This document shows positions 33,267 through 41,255 of a DNA stretch of 64,000 nucleotides, in pieces. The DNA comes from Streptomyces sp. Tue 6430 (GTDB taxonomy: Bacteria; Actinomycetota; Actinomycetes; Streptomycetales; Streptomycetaceae): positions 4,278,001 through 4,342,000 of the forward strand of contig JAKGSH010000010.1 of assembly GCA_021568835.1 (NCBI GenBank). The letters are read 5' to 3'. The notes beneath the pieces were generated by a model that saw nothing but the letters and a program-made list of their open reading frames with translations, searched no databases and was not told where the DNA came from. The position numbers were made by a program, and so were the translations under genes. Position 1 is the first letter of the stretch, and every line of letters starts with the position of its first letter.

Positions 33267-33872
33267 ATGTTCGATGTTGCCGTCTTCGGCTCCCTCTTCC
33301 TCACCCTTTTCGTCATCATGGATCCCCCCGGGATCACCCCGATCTTCCTCGCGCTGACCGCCGGGCGCCCCGCCAAGGTGCAGAAGCGGATGGCCTTCCA
33401 GGCCGTCTGCGTGGCCGGCGGTGTCATCGCCGTCTTCGGGCTCCTCGGCCACCAGATCCTGGACTACCTGCACGTCTCCGTGCCCGCACTGATGATCGCC
33501 GGCGGGCTGCTGCTCCTGTTGATCGCCCTCGACCTGCTGACCGGCAAGACCGACGAGCCCCAGCAGACCAAGGACGTCAACGTGGCCCTGGTCCCGCTCG
33601 GCATGCCGCTGCTGGCCGGGCCGGGCGCGATCGTGTCGGTCATCCTGGCCGTGCAGAAGGCCGACAGCGCCGCCACGCAGCTGTCGGTGTGGACGGCGAT
33701 CCTCGCCATCCACGCGGTGCTGTGGCTGGTGATGCGCTACTCGCTGCTGGTCATCCGCGTCATCAAGGACGGCGGCGTGGTCCTGGTGACGCGCCTCGCG
33801 GGCATGATGCTCTCCGCCATCGCCGTGCAGCAGATCATCAACGGCGTCACGCAGGTGATCCAGGGCGCCTGA
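33267..33872 (+). CDS. MarC family membrane protein
   Basis: 201 aa from ATG 33267, with GCAAGG upstream. Six membrane helices, with the family signature LFVIMDPPGITPIFLALT (about 13-30), GGVIAVFGLLGHQILDYLHVSVPALMIAGGLLLLLIAL, and VALVPLGMPLLAGPGAIVSVIL (about 106-127). The last is the second copy of the conserved PPG/GPG motif. MarC was once thought to give multidrug resistance, which was not confirmed; an amino-acid or small-solute transporter is more likely. A strong bidirectional terminator follows. Confidence 0.92.
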   Translation: MFDVAVFGSLFLTLFVIMDPPGITPIFLALTAGRPAKVQKRMAFQAVCVAGGVIAVFGLLGHQILDYLHVSVPALMIAGGLLLLLIALDLLTGKTDEPQQTKDVNVALVPLGMPLLAGPGAIVSVILAVQKADSAATQLSVWTAILAIHAVLWLVMRYSLLVIRVIKDGGVVLVTRLAGMMLSAIAVQQIINGVTQVIQGA

Positions 33873-33912
33873 GCCCCTCCGGTGCGCGCGGAGACCCCCG
33901 CCGCCATAGCAA

Positions 33913-33945
33913 GAGCCCCCCGCGGCAGCGTGCCGCGGGGGGCTC
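33913..33945. terminator. bidirectional terminator
   Basis: Perfect 15-bp stem (GAGCCCCCCGCGGCA 33913-33927 with 33931-33945) with a 3-base loop, between the convergent marC and the 50-aa gene. Confidence 0.85.
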
Positions 33946-33972
33946 CGAAGTCTGGGGTGGGGACCCTGGGGG

Positions 33973-34125
33973 TTACGAGGCCGAGGTGTCGGCCGGGCGG
34001 ATCCACAGCCGCTGCCCTATGGCGGCGGCCTGCTGAACGATCCGGTTGACGGAGGCGGCGTCCACGACGGTGCTGTCCACGGTCGTGCCGTCGACGTCGT
34101 CGAGTCGCATGATTTCGAAGCGCAC
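33973..34125 (-). CDS. small conserved protein, 50 aa
   Basis: Starts GTG 34125, six bases after GGGAG: VRFEIMRLDDVDGT, then VVDAASVNRIVQQAAAIG and RLWIRPADTSAS. Longer frames run into Arg-rich, non-coding-like sequence. Codon use is normal for a Streptomyces gene, and the pattern (short beta strand, acidic turn, amphipathic helix, short strand) looks like a folded mini-protein. Upstream is an unusually AT-rich stretch, likely its promoter. No function can be given; I recall nearly identical short proteins in other streptomycetes. Confidence 0.72.
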   Translation of the reverse strand: MRFEIMRLDDVDGTTVDSTVVDAASVNRIVQQAAAIGQRLWIRPADTSAS

Positions 34126-34442
34126 GGGCTTCTCCCTTCGTCTGGTCATCCTCCTGAGGAGAATTGCTGTACATGGAGAGTCAACAGGGCGCGTGTTACA
34201 AACATTCCCTACGCTAAAGAAAATTTTCGAACGTCTAATTACTAGCCGGTAAGGGAGCTGTCGCGGCCGATGTCCGTCCGTGATGGCCGTATGACCGTCC
34301 GTCGCGATCCCCGACGCCGTCCCCGTCGCGATCTCCGCTGCGACTGCCCGTCGTGACGGCTCGCCGTGATCGGCGGTCGAGCTCGCATGGACCGAACGGG
34401 ACCGGTTGTGTTCGCAGCGTGACCGCCGGGACAATGGACGTG
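34126..34442. other. AT-rich divergent intergenic region
   Basis: 317 bases between the 50-aa gene and the NYN gene. The part 34190-34250 (ACAAACATT, AAAGAAAATTTTCGAA, TCTAATTACTAG) is the most AT-rich stretch in the window and may hold the promoter of the small gene. The remainder is ordinary and contains no gene. Confidence 0.55.
34406..34435 (+). promoter_or_regulatory. promoter of the NYN-domain gene, probably leaderless
   Basis: TTGTGT (34406-34411), 18 bases, GACAAT (34430-34435), then seven bases to ATG 34443. The spacing fits a standard SigA/HrdB promoter whose transcript begins at the start codon, and it favours 34443 over the in-frame ATG 34434. Confidence 0.45.
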
Positions 34443-35339
34443 ATGAACGACGACCTCACGGCCCTCGCCGCCCGCATCGACCGCACGAACGAGCTGCTGA
34501 CCCGCATGCTCGCCGAGGTGGCGAAGACACCCTCGACCCATGCGATCTTCGTCGACGCCGGGTACCTCTACGCGGCGGCGGGCCGGCTGGTCACCGGGAC
34601 GGAGGACCGCCGGGCCTTCGACCTCGACGCCGAGGGCCTGATCGACGCCCTCATCGACCGCGCCCGCACGATCTTCGCCGACAGCCGGCTGCTGCGCGTC
34701 TACTGGTACGACGGCGCCCGCCGCCGCATCCACACGGCCGAGCAGCAGTCCATCGCCGAACTCCCGGACGTCAAGGTCCGCTTGGGCAACCTCAACGCCA
34801 ACAACCAGCAGAAGGGCGTCGACTCCCTGATCCGCGGTGACCTGGAGTCCCTCGCCAGACATCGCGCCATCAGCGATGCCGCGCTGCTGGGCGGCGACGA
34901 GGACCTGGTCTCCGCCGTGGAGGCCGCGCAGGGGTACGGCGCCCGCGTCCACCTCTGGGGCATCGAGGCCCCCGAGGGCCGCAACCAGGCGGAACCCCTG
35001 CTGTGGGAGGTCGACAGCCAGCGCACCCTCGACCTCGACTTCTTCAAGCCGTACGTCTCACGGCGCACCGCCCAGAGCTACGAGCCGGCCGGCGCGGCCC
35101 GGCCCACCCGCGACGACGTCCGCTTCGTGGGCGCGCAGATCGCGGCGAAGTGGCTGGCGGCGCGGGGCCGGGAGGCCCTGGTGGAACTGCTGCCGGGCCA
35201 CCCCTACCTGCCCGGCTCCGTCGACCAGGACCTCCTCGTGGAGGCGGAGGGCATGCTCCAGTACTCGCTGCGCGGCCAGTCGGACCTCAGACGGGCGCTG
35301 CGCGACGGGTTCTGGGAACACCTGCAGGCGCAGTACTAG
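34443..35339 (+). CDS. NYN-domain (PIN-like nuclease fold) protein
   Basis: 298 aa. A short N-terminal coiled coil (ALAARIDRTNELLTRMLAEV) leads into a NYN domain: IFVDAGYLYAAAGRL (about 34-48, first acidic residue), LLRVYWYDGARRR, KGVDSLIRGDLESLARHRAISDAALLGGDEDLVSAVEAAQGYGARVHLWG (about 118-167, with the DxxLxxD-like acidic set). The C-terminal 100 residues (RDDVRFVGAQIAAKWLAARGR, LVEAEGMLQYSLRGQ) form a helical domain I do not recognise. The fold suggests a metal-dependent RNase. Its stop overlaps the stop of the convergent hydrolase. Confidence 0.87.
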   Translation: MNDDLTALAARIDRTNELLTRMLAEVAKTPSTHAIFVDAGYLYAAAGRLVTGTEDRRAFDLDAEGLIDALIDRARTIFADSRLLRVYWYDGARRRIHTAEQQSIAELPDVKVRLGNLNANNQQKGVDSLIRGDLESLARHRAISDAALLGGDEDLVSAVEAAQGYGARVHLWGIEAPEGRNQAEPLLWEVDSQRTLDLDFFKPYVSRRTAQSYEPAGAARPTRDDVRFVGAQIAAKWLAARGREALVELLPGHPYLPGSVDQDLLVEAEGMLQYSLRGQSDLRRALRDGFWEHLQAQY

Positions 35340-36250
35340 CCGCGTCTCCGGCATGGTCCGCCGGGCAGCCCCTGGTCCCCGTCGGGGCGGGCCTTGTCCC
35401 AGAAGTCGGCGAGCGCGTGGGCCGTCGGCAGGGGCTGGTCCAGGTTGGGGGAGTGCTCGGCTCCCGTGACGACCGTCCGGTGCGCGCCGAGGTCCATCGC
35501 CATGTCGTCCAGGACGGGCACCGGCCAGGCGTCGTCGCGCGCCCCCGACAGCACGTGGAAGGGCAGCGGTACGGCGGCGAGTTCCGCGACACGGTTCGGC
35601 TCGACGAGCAACTGGCCTCCGGTGGCCAGGAGCTGGGCGGGCTTGTGGTTCACCCAGCGCTGCCGCAGCAACGCCGGTTCGCCGAACCCGCGGGCCGGGC
35701 CGCCGACTTCCTCCGGCGGGCCCATCGCCAGGATCGCCTCCCACACCTCCGGCATCGTCATCAGCGCGAGTGTGTCGTGCAGCAGTCGCACGCGTTGCTG
35801 CTGCGCGACGGAGATCTGCGCCGGGCCCGACGCGACCAGCGTGAACGAGGCGAAGGGGGAGTGGTCGAGCAGCACGGCCGCCCGGGCGATCTGGCCGCCC
35901 AGGGAGTGCCCGGCCAGATGCACGGGGGTGCCGAGCGCGGCCGCCTGCGCGAGGACGTCCCGCGCCAACTCCTCCTGGGCGTAAGGCGCTTCGTCGAGGG
36001 CGGGCCCGTCGCTCTCGTTCTGCCCGCGCCCGTCCACGGCGACCGTGCGGTACCCGCGCGCCGCGAGCGGCTCGTGCAGCAGGTGGAAGTCCTCCTTGCT
36101 GCCGGTGAACCCGGGCAGCAGCAGCGCGACACCCCGCGGCACCACGCCGTCGGCCACGGGCGAGTCGACGACGGCGAACTCGCCGCGCGCGGTGCGCAGC
36201 GGGTACGCGCGGGCGCCGGGAGGCGGGGGGAAGGCGGTCGGGACGGTCAC
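35336..36250 (-). CDS. alpha/beta hydrolase
   Basis: 304 aa from GTG 36250. Alpha/beta fold: oxyanion segment LLLPGFTGSKEDFHLL (about 44-59), RTVAVDGRGQNESDG, nucleophile elbow AGHSLGGQIARAA (about 114-126, Ser about 117), acid in SGARDDAWPVPVLDD near 240, and histidine in VTGAEHSPNLDQP near 270. It has no signal peptide, so it is cytoplasmic. The substrate is not visible; the sequence resembles generic carboxylester or peroxidase-type hydrolases. The 3' ends of this gene and the NYN gene overlap by four bases. Confidence 0.85.
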   Translation of the reverse strand: MTVPTAFPPPPGARAYPLRTARGEFAVVDSPVADGVVPRGVALLLPGFTGSKEDFHLLHEPLAARGYRTVAVDGRGQNESDGPALDEAPYAQEELARDVLAQAAALGTPVHLAGHSLGGQIARAAVLLDHSPFASFTLVASGPAQISVAQQQRVRLLHDTLALMTMPEVWEAILAMGPPEEVGGPARGFGEPALLRQRWVNHKPAQLLATGGQLLVEPNRVAELAAVPLPFHVLSGARDDAWPVPVLDDMAMDLGAHRTVVTGAEHSPNLDQPLPTAHALADFWDKARPDGDQGLPGGPCRRRG

Positions 36251-36327
36251 ACACCGAGGTTACCGGGCCACGCCGACGGGACCGGCCCGGAGGAGCAGGC
36301 GGTGAACGACGCCGGGTGCCGGCAACG

Positions 36328-36370
36328 CCGACGGCCCGGCCCCTCCGCGAGGGAGGGACCGGGCCGTCGG
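36328..36370 (-). terminator. terminator of the DEAD-box helicase gene
   Basis: Perfect 12-bp outer stem (CCGACGGCCCGG 36328-36339 with 36359-36370), extended inside by a CCCTCC/GGAGGG pairing; it lies 23 bases after the helicase stop. Confidence 0.75.
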
Positions 36371-36392
36371 ACTGTGGTGCCCTTGCGGGCGA

Positions 36393-38975
36393 TCAGCTCT
36401 CCGCGGACTCCGCGGCGGCCGTCGCCTTGCGCGTACGCCGGACCTTCGGCTTCGCCTCGTCGGCGGCGGCTTCGGCGGCCGGTGCCGTGGCGGCGGTCTT
36501 GCGGGTGCGGCGGGGCTTGGGCTCCGGCTCCTGCGCGGCCTGGGCCGGGATGTCGGCGACGGTGGCCGTCGTCTCCGGCTGGGCGGCCTTGCGGGTGCGG
36601 CGGGGCTTGGCCTCGGCGTCGTCCGTGACCGGTGCGGCGGTGGCCGTCTTGCGGGTGCGGCGCGGCTTGGTCTCCGTGCCCTCGGCGGTGTCGGCGGCGG
36701 CTTCGGCGGCCGGTGCCGTGGCGGCCGTCTTGCGGGTCCGGCGCGGCTTGGTCTCGGTGGCCACCGCAGCGCCTTCGGCCGTGTCGACCGCGGACTCCGC
36801 CGGGGCCGCCGTCTTGCGCGTACGGCGGGGCTTGGCCTCGACCGCGTCGGCGGCGCCCGCCGCGGTCTCCGTCGCCACCGCGGTCTTGCGGGTGCGGCGG
36901 GGCTTGGGCTCCGGCTCCTGCGCGGCCTGGGCCGGGATGTCGGCGACGGTGGCCGTCGTCTCCGGCTGGGCGGCCTTGCGGGTGCGGCGGGGCTTGGTCT
37001 CCGTGCCCTCGGCGGTGTCGGCGGCGGCTTCGGCGGCCGGTGCCGTGGTGGCGGTCTTGCGGGTGCGGCGCGGCTTGGTCTCGGTGGCCACCGCAGCGCC
37101 TTCGGCCGTGTCGACCGCGGACTCCGCGGCCGGTGCCACCGCCTTGCGCGTACGGCGGCGCGGCCTGGTCTCCGTCGCCTCCGCCGTGTCGGCGCCGGCT
37201 TCGGGGGCCACGACCGGCGCCTGGGCGGGGATCTCCGCCACGGTCTCGACCGCGGGCTCGACCGCCGTGCCGGTCGCGTTCACCGGCGCGTCCGCGGTCC
37301 GGCGGGTGCGGCGGCGGCGCGGCTTGGCGGTCTCCGGGGCGTCGAGGGCCGGGCCCTCCGCGGCCGCCACCGCCGCCACCGCCGCCTGCGCGGCCTCGGG
37401 GACGTCGACGGACGTCACCGACGCCGCCGTGGCGACCTCCTGCGCCACCGTGCCACGCGTACGGCGTCGACGGCGCGGCGTGCGCGACGTGGCCGCCTCC
37501 TCCGCGACGGGCGCCTGCTCGGGCGCCGCGGTGGCGGCGGGGGCCGACGCGTCGAGGGGCTCGCCGTTGCGCGTGCGGCGGCGACGGCGCGGCGTACGGG
37601 CGGGATGCTCGCGCTCGGCGGAGCGGGACTCGCCACGGCCGCCGCCACGACGGTCACCCCGGTCGTTGCGGCCGCGTCCACCACGGCCGCCCGGCTCGCC
37701 GAGGTCCTCCATCTCCTCTGCGTCGAGTCCGGCGCGGGTGCGCTCCGAACGCGGCAGCACACCCTTGGTGCCGGCGGGGATGTCGAGGTCCTCGAAGAAG
37801 TGCGGGGACGTGGAGTACGTCTCCGGCGGGTCCGGGAAGCCCAGGTCCAGCGCCTTGTTGATCAGCTGCCAGCGCGGGATGTCGTCCCAGTCGACGAGGG
37901 TGACGGCGATGCCCTTGGCACCCGCGCGGCCGGTGCGGCCGATGCGGTGCAGGTACGTCTTCTCGTCCTCGGGGGACTGGTAGTTGACGACGTGGGTGAC
38001 GCCCTCGACGTCGATGCCGCGGGCGGCGACGTCGGTGCAGACGAGGACGTCGACCTTGCCGTTGCGGAAGGCGCGCAGCGCCTGCTCGCGGGCGCCCTGG
38101 CCGAGGTCGCCGTGGACCGCGCCGGAGGCGAAACCCCGCTGCTTGAGCTGGTCGGCGAGGTCGGCGGCGGTGCGCTTGGTGCGGCAGAAGACCATGGCGA
38201 GACCACGGCCGTCGGCCTGGAGGATCCGCGAGACCATCTCGGGCTTGTCCATGTTGTGCGCGCGGTACACGTGCTGCCTGGTGTTCGCGACGGTCGCGCC
38301 CGCGTCGTCCGGCGACGTGGCGTTGATGTGCGTGGGCTGCGACATGTAGCGGCGGGCGAGGCCGATGACCGCGCCCGGCATGGTCGCCGAGAACAGCATG
38401 GTCTGGCGCTTCGCCGGAAGCATGTTGATGATCTTCTCGACGTCGGGCAGGAAGCCCAGGTCGAGCATCTCGTCGGCCTCGTCGAGGACGAGCGAGCGGA
38501 TGTGCTTCAGGTCGAGCTTCTTCTGGCCCGCGAGGTCCAGCAGCCGGCCCGGGGTGCCGACGACGACGTCGACGCCCTTCTGCAAGGCCTCGACCTGGGG
38601 CTCGTAGGCGCGGCCGCCGTAGATGGCGAGGACCCGCACGTTGCGGACCTTGCCCGCGGTGAGCAGGTCGTTGGTGACCTGCGTGCACAGCTCGCGGGTG
38701 GGGACGACGACGAGCGCCTGCGGGGCGTCGGTCAGGTCCTCGGGCCCGGCACGCCCGGCCTCGACGTCGGCGGGGACGGTGACGCGCTCCAGCAGCGGAA
38801 GGCCGAAGCCGAGCGTCTTGCCGGTGCCGGTCTTGGCCTGTCCGATGACGTCCGTGCCCGTGAGGGCGACCGGGAGCGTCATCTCCTGGATGGGGAAGGC
38901 GGTGATGATGCCGACGGCCTCGAGGGCTTCAGCGGTCTCGGGAAGGATCCCGAGCTCTCGGAACGTGGTAGTCAG
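36393..38975 (-). CDS. DEAD-box ATP-dependent RNA helicase with long basic repeat tail
   Basis: 860 aa. Helicase motifs: Q motif AFPIQEMTLPVAL, I AKTGTGKT (about 44-51), PTRELC, GTPGR, II VLDEADEM (about 162-169), III SAT, CTDVAARGIDVEGV, VI HRIGRTGRAG. The conserved start TTTFRELGILPETAEAL is preceded by no ATG/GTG/TTG; CTG 38975, seven bases after AGAGG, is the likely start. Longer frames upstream look non-coding. From about residue 450 the protein is a low-complexity tail of more than ten basic motifs (KPRRTRKTA, RRRRRTRG) separated by acidic/Ala spacers, probably an RNA-binding arm as in other actinobacterial RhlE-like helicases. It likely remodels RNA in ribosome assembly or mRNA decay. 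Confidence 0.88.
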   Translation of the reverse strand: MTTTFRELGILPETAEALEAVGIITAFPIQEMTLPVALTGTDVIGQAKTGTGKTLGFGLPLLERVTVPADVEAGRAGPEDLTDAPQALVVVPTRELCTQVTNDLLTAGKVRNVRVLAIYGGRAYEPQVEALQKGVDVVVGTPGRLLDLAGQKKLDLKHIRSLVLDEADEMLDLGFLPDVEKIINMLPAKRQTMLFSATMPGAVIGLARRYMSQPTHINATSPDDAGATVANTRQHVYRAHNMDKPEMVSRILQADGRGLAMVFCRTKRTAADLADQLKQRGFASGAVHGDLGQGAREQALRAFRNGKVDVLVCTDVAARGIDVEGVTHVVNYQSPEDEKTYLHRIGRTGRAGAKGIAVTLVDWDDIPRWQLINKALDLGFPDPPETYSTSPHFFEDLDIPAGTKGVLPRSERTRAGLDAEEMEDLGEPGGRGGRGRNDRGDRRGGGRGESRSAEREHPARTPRRRRRTRNGEPLDASAPAATAAPEQAPVAEEAATSRTPRRRRRTRGTVAQEVATAASVTSVDVPEAAQAAVAAVAAAEGPALDAPETAKPRRRRTRRTADAPVNATGTAVEPAVETVAEIPAQAPVVAPEAGADTAEATETRPRRRTRKAVAPAAESAVDTAEGAAVATETKPRRTRKTATTAPAAEAAADTAEGTETKPRRTRKAAQPETTATVADIPAQAAQEPEPKPRRTRKTAVATETAAGAADAVEAKPRRTRKTAAPAESAVDTAEGAAVATETKPRRTRKTAATAPAAEAAADTAEGTETKPRRTRKTATAAPVTDDAEAKPRRTRKAAQPETTATVADIPAQAAQEPEPKPRRTRKTAATAPAAEAAADEAKPKVRRTRKATAAAESAES
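36493..36996 (-). repeat. long internal direct repeats in the helicase tail
   Basis: A 117-bp stretch at 36493-36609 recurs at 36880-36996 without visible mismatch, 387 bp apart and in frame; it encodes KPRRTRKAAQPETTATVAD plus IPAQAAQEPEPKPRRTRK. A neighbouring block (about 36660-36800, encoding SAVDTAEGAAVATETKPRRT and flanks) recurs near 36988-37130. The tail thus grew by duplication of a roughly 390-bp block and can recombine or collapse in assembly. Confidence 0.85.
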
Positions 38976-39389
38976 GGTGCTGCCTCTTCTGTGTGCGCGG
39001 TGCGAGGCGAGCGCGGGGGTCGTGGCGGACCGCGCCGGGGACGTCGGCTGCCCTGTGGGCGAAGCCGGCAAGACGCGGGACCTCTGCCGACGCTCTAGCG
39101 TTCGTACCGCTGAGGGGTCCCCTCCGGTCGTCGTACGCGATGTGCCGTACGGCCAGGGAGGGCTGTCGGGTCGGAGCCGATCGGGCCACCGACCGGGCAT
39201 CCTCATACGTGCGGCCCGTCGAATACTCGGCAGGCGCATTACCACCATACCCCGGATTCGCGCACATGCGATGGCCGATTCGGTCACGTTGTGGTTGTCA
39301 CACCATCGGACACGGTCCTCCGCGTCGTCGTTGTCACACTGACTGACCAGGGACTTCCCTCCCACGACGGGCGGGCTATTGTGCGCTCC
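38976..39389. other. 414-base divergent intergenic region
   Basis: Between the DEAD-box gene (minus) and the ferritin-like gene (plus). It contains two direct copies of GTTGTCACAC at 39294-39303 and 39330-39339, 36 bp apart, and the -10 box of the ferritin-like gene. If the promoter of the helicase lies near these copies, its mRNA has a leader of some 300 bases, long enough for the post-transcriptional control known for some RNA-helicase mRNAs. No coding signal otherwise. Confidence 0.5.
39377..39382 (+). promoter_or_regulatory. -10 box of a probable leaderless transcript
   Basis: TATTGT, seven bases, then ATG 39390; no ribosome-binding site. It is the best match to TANNNT among the leaderless candidates here. 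Confidence 0.45.
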
Positions 39390-40118
39390 ATGACGAGCTC
39401 TGACAAGCCTGAGAAGGCCGCCACCGGTATCGCCGCCCAGGACTGGGCGAAGGCCTCCGCCGATCCGCAGTACCGGGCCGCGGTCGTGGACCTCCTCGGC
39501 GCGCTCGCGTACGGCGAGCTCGCGGCGTTCGAGCGGCTCGCCGAGGACGCCAAACTGGCACCCACGCTGGAGGACAAGGCGGAACTGGCGAAGATGGCGT
39601 CGGCCGAGTTCCACCACTTCGAGCGGCTGCGCGACCGGCTCACGGAGGTCGGCGAGGAGCCGACGCGCGCGATGGAGCCGTTCGTCGCCGCGCTCGACGG
39701 CTTCCACCGGCAGACCGCCCCGTCGGACTGGCTGGAGGGCCTCGTCAAGGCTTACGTCGGCGACTCGATCGCCAGCGACTTCTACCGCGAGGTCGCGGCC
39801 CGTCTGGACACCGACACCCGCGCCCTGGTGCTGGCCGTGCTCGACGACACCGGTCACGCCGGCTTCGCCGTCGACCGGGTGCGCGCGGCGATCGACGCGG
39901 ACCCGCGCGTGGGCGGGCGGCTCGCGCTGTGGGCGCGGCGGCTGATGGGCGAGGCCCTGTCGCAGTCGCAGCGGGTGGTGGCCGACCGCGACGCGCTGTC
40001 GACGATGCTCGTGGGCGGCGTCGCGGACGGGTTCGACCTCGCGGAGGTGGGCCGCATGTTCTCGCGGATCACCGAGGCGCACACGAAGCGGATGGCTGCG
40101 CTGGGCCTGGCCGCGTAG
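39390..40118 (+). CDS. ferritin-like fold protein
   Basis: 242 aa, ATG 39390. A four-helix-bundle protein with di-iron-type residues: AYGELAAFERLAEDAK (about 51-66), AKMASAEFHHFERLRDRL (about 69-86, ExxH), LVKAYVGDSIASDFYREVA (about 122-140) and LDDTGHAGFAVDRV near 155. ExxH is present in the first half, while the second-half ligands are partly replaced (DDTGH), so one metal site may be lost. Related to the MiaE/ferritin-like group of actinobacteria; function unknown, possibly oxidative stress or iron handling. The C-terminus is helical (MFSRITEAHTKRMAALGLA). Confidence 0.82.
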   Translation: MTSSDKPEKAATGIAAQDWAKASADPQYRAAVVDLLGALAYGELAAFERLAEDAKLAPTLEDKAELAKMASAEFHHFERLRDRLTEVGEEPTRAMEPFVAALDGFHRQTAPSDWLEGLVKAYVGDSIASDFYREVAARLDTDTRALVLAVLDDTGHAGFAVDRVRAAIDADPRVGGRLALWARRLMGEALSQSQRVVADRDALSTMLVGGVADGFDLAEVGRMFSRITEAHTKRMAALGLAA

Positions 40119-40179
40119 CGCTCCGCGGGGTTCGGGGAGCGCCACGCGGGCGGCCCGCGGGGGTGCCGGGCGGTTGCGG

Positions 40180-40235
40180 GCCGGCAGTGCGTGGCTGGTC
40201 GCGCGGTTCCCCGCACCCCTGGCGGCCCCTGACAG
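40180..40235. repeat. Streptomyces-type intergenic GC-rich repeat (fragment)
   Basis: GTGGCTGGTCGCGCGGTTCC followed by CCGCACCCCT closely resembles a short intergenic sequence (GGTCGCGCAGTTCCCCGCGC and flanks) that I recall as very frequent in Streptomyces genomes. Only one copy is in this window. It lies downstream of the ferritin-like gene and could act as a transcription-end or mRNA-stability element. Confidence 0.4.
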
Positions 40236-40339
40236 CCCTCACGGCCACTGCGGGGCCGGCGCGACCGCCACAGCATCCCGCGCTCCGCGGGGCGGTGCCG
40301 CTGGGCGTTCCGCCGACGGGGTTCCGCGGGTCGACGCCG

Positions 40340-40609
40340 TTACGCGGTGGCTGATCGGCGGCGGAGTCCGGCGGCCGGGCGCAGGAGCAGCGAGAGGGAG
40401 GCGGTGGAGACGACCGCCGCGCCGAGGAGAGCGACGATCACGGAGCCGGGGCCCAGCGCGCTGTGGGTGACGAAGTCGCCGAACAGGGCACCGGCGACGC
40501 CCGTCGCCAGCACCAGGGCGCGGGCGGGGAGCCGGTGGGACAGACGGTGGACCGCCGCCCACGCGAGCACGAGACCGAACACAGCGGAGCCGAGCGCTTC
40601 CAAGATCAT
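40340..40609 (-). CDS. small membrane protein, 89 aa
   Basis: ATG 40609, with GGAGGG ten bases upstream. Three hydrophobic segments: about 3-20 (LEALGSAVFGLVLAWAAV), 33-50 (LVLATGVAGALFGDFVTH, with one Asp) and 56-76 (GSVIVALLGAAVVSTASLSLL), followed by a basic tail (GLRRRSATA). It resembles small transglycosylase-associated (GlsB/YeaQ-like) membrane proteins in its GAxGALFGDF motif. Function unknown. Confidence 0.75.
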   Translation of the reverse strand: MILEALGSAVFGLVLAWAAVHRLSHRLPARALVLATGVAGALFGDFVTHSALGPGSVIVALLGAAVVSTASLSLLLRPAAGLRRRSATA

Positions 40610-40833
40610 CCGGGGTCCCTCCAGGCGGCCGGGCCGTGCACCAAGGTCGTAGCCCGTCCTACCCGTGACCTGCGGAATGCAATCCTCCCGCGCGGCCGGG
40701 CCGTGCTCCGTCCGTGGCGGACCGGCGCGCGAGCCGATGCGCGTCCCGGCACCGAAGCCGATGCGTGTCCCGGCGCGGGAGCCGATCCGGCCTCCGGTGC
40801 GCGGGCTGACCTGGGCTCCGGCGTGGCGGGACG

Positions 40834-40875
40834 CGGAAGGGGCCCGGCAGCCGAACGGCCGCCGGGCCCCTTCCG
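40834..40875 (-). terminator. terminator of the DUF3107 gene
   Basis: Perfect 15-bp stem (CGGAAGGGGCCCGGC 40834-40848 with 40861-40875), 12-base loop, 11 bases after the DUF3107 stop. Confidence 0.8.
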
Positions 40876-40886
40876 TCGAGCGTGGC

Positions 40887-41114
40887 CTACAGCGCGCCGA
40901 AGCCCACCTTGCGCGGGGCGGGCTCGCCCAGCTCCACGTAGGCGAGGCGGTCGGCCGGAACCAGGACCTTGCGGCCGTGCTGGTCCGTGAGGCTGAGCAG
41001 CTGCGACTTCCCGGCCAGGGCGTCGGCCACCACGCGTTCGACCTCCTCGGGAGTCTGACCGCTCTCCAGAACGATCTCGCGGGGCGCGTGCTGCACGCCG
41101 ATCTTGACCTCCAC
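40887..41114 (-). CDS. DUF3107 domain-containing protein, 75 aa
   Basis: GTG 41114 with GGAGGG eight bases upstream. The whole protein is the DUF3107 domain: VEVKIGVQHAPREIVLES, TPEEVERVVADALAG, LLSLTDQHGRKVLVPADRLAYVELGE, PRKVGFG. It is small, beta-rich, universally present in actinobacteria and of unknown function. It is usually adjacent to a TetR regulator, as here (142 bases upstream on the same strand), so the two may be functionally linked. Confidence 0.92.
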   Translation of the reverse strand: MEVKIGVQHAPREIVLESGQTPEEVERVVADALAGKSQLLSLTDQHGRKVLVPADRLAYVELGEPAPRKVGFGAL

Positions 41115-41255
41115 GGCTAAGTCCCTCCGACGATCACGAGGTGCGCGGGCGTCCGCGCCGTACGCTGCACACATTAGCCCGGTGAAGGGGCGTGTACGGC
41201 GCGGCCGTCCACGCCAGGAGCGAACAGCGAACGGGAACAAACGGCCGGGGCTCGC

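Noticed and set aside
36480..37170. CRISPR or satellite array
   Set aside because: The repeats are coding, in frame and encode KPRRTRK motifs of the helicase tail.
36393..40145. Extension of the DEAD-box frame to 1250 aa
   Set aside because: The extension runs antisense through the ferritin-like gene and loses all codon bias; the conserved helicase N-terminus begins at the CTG.
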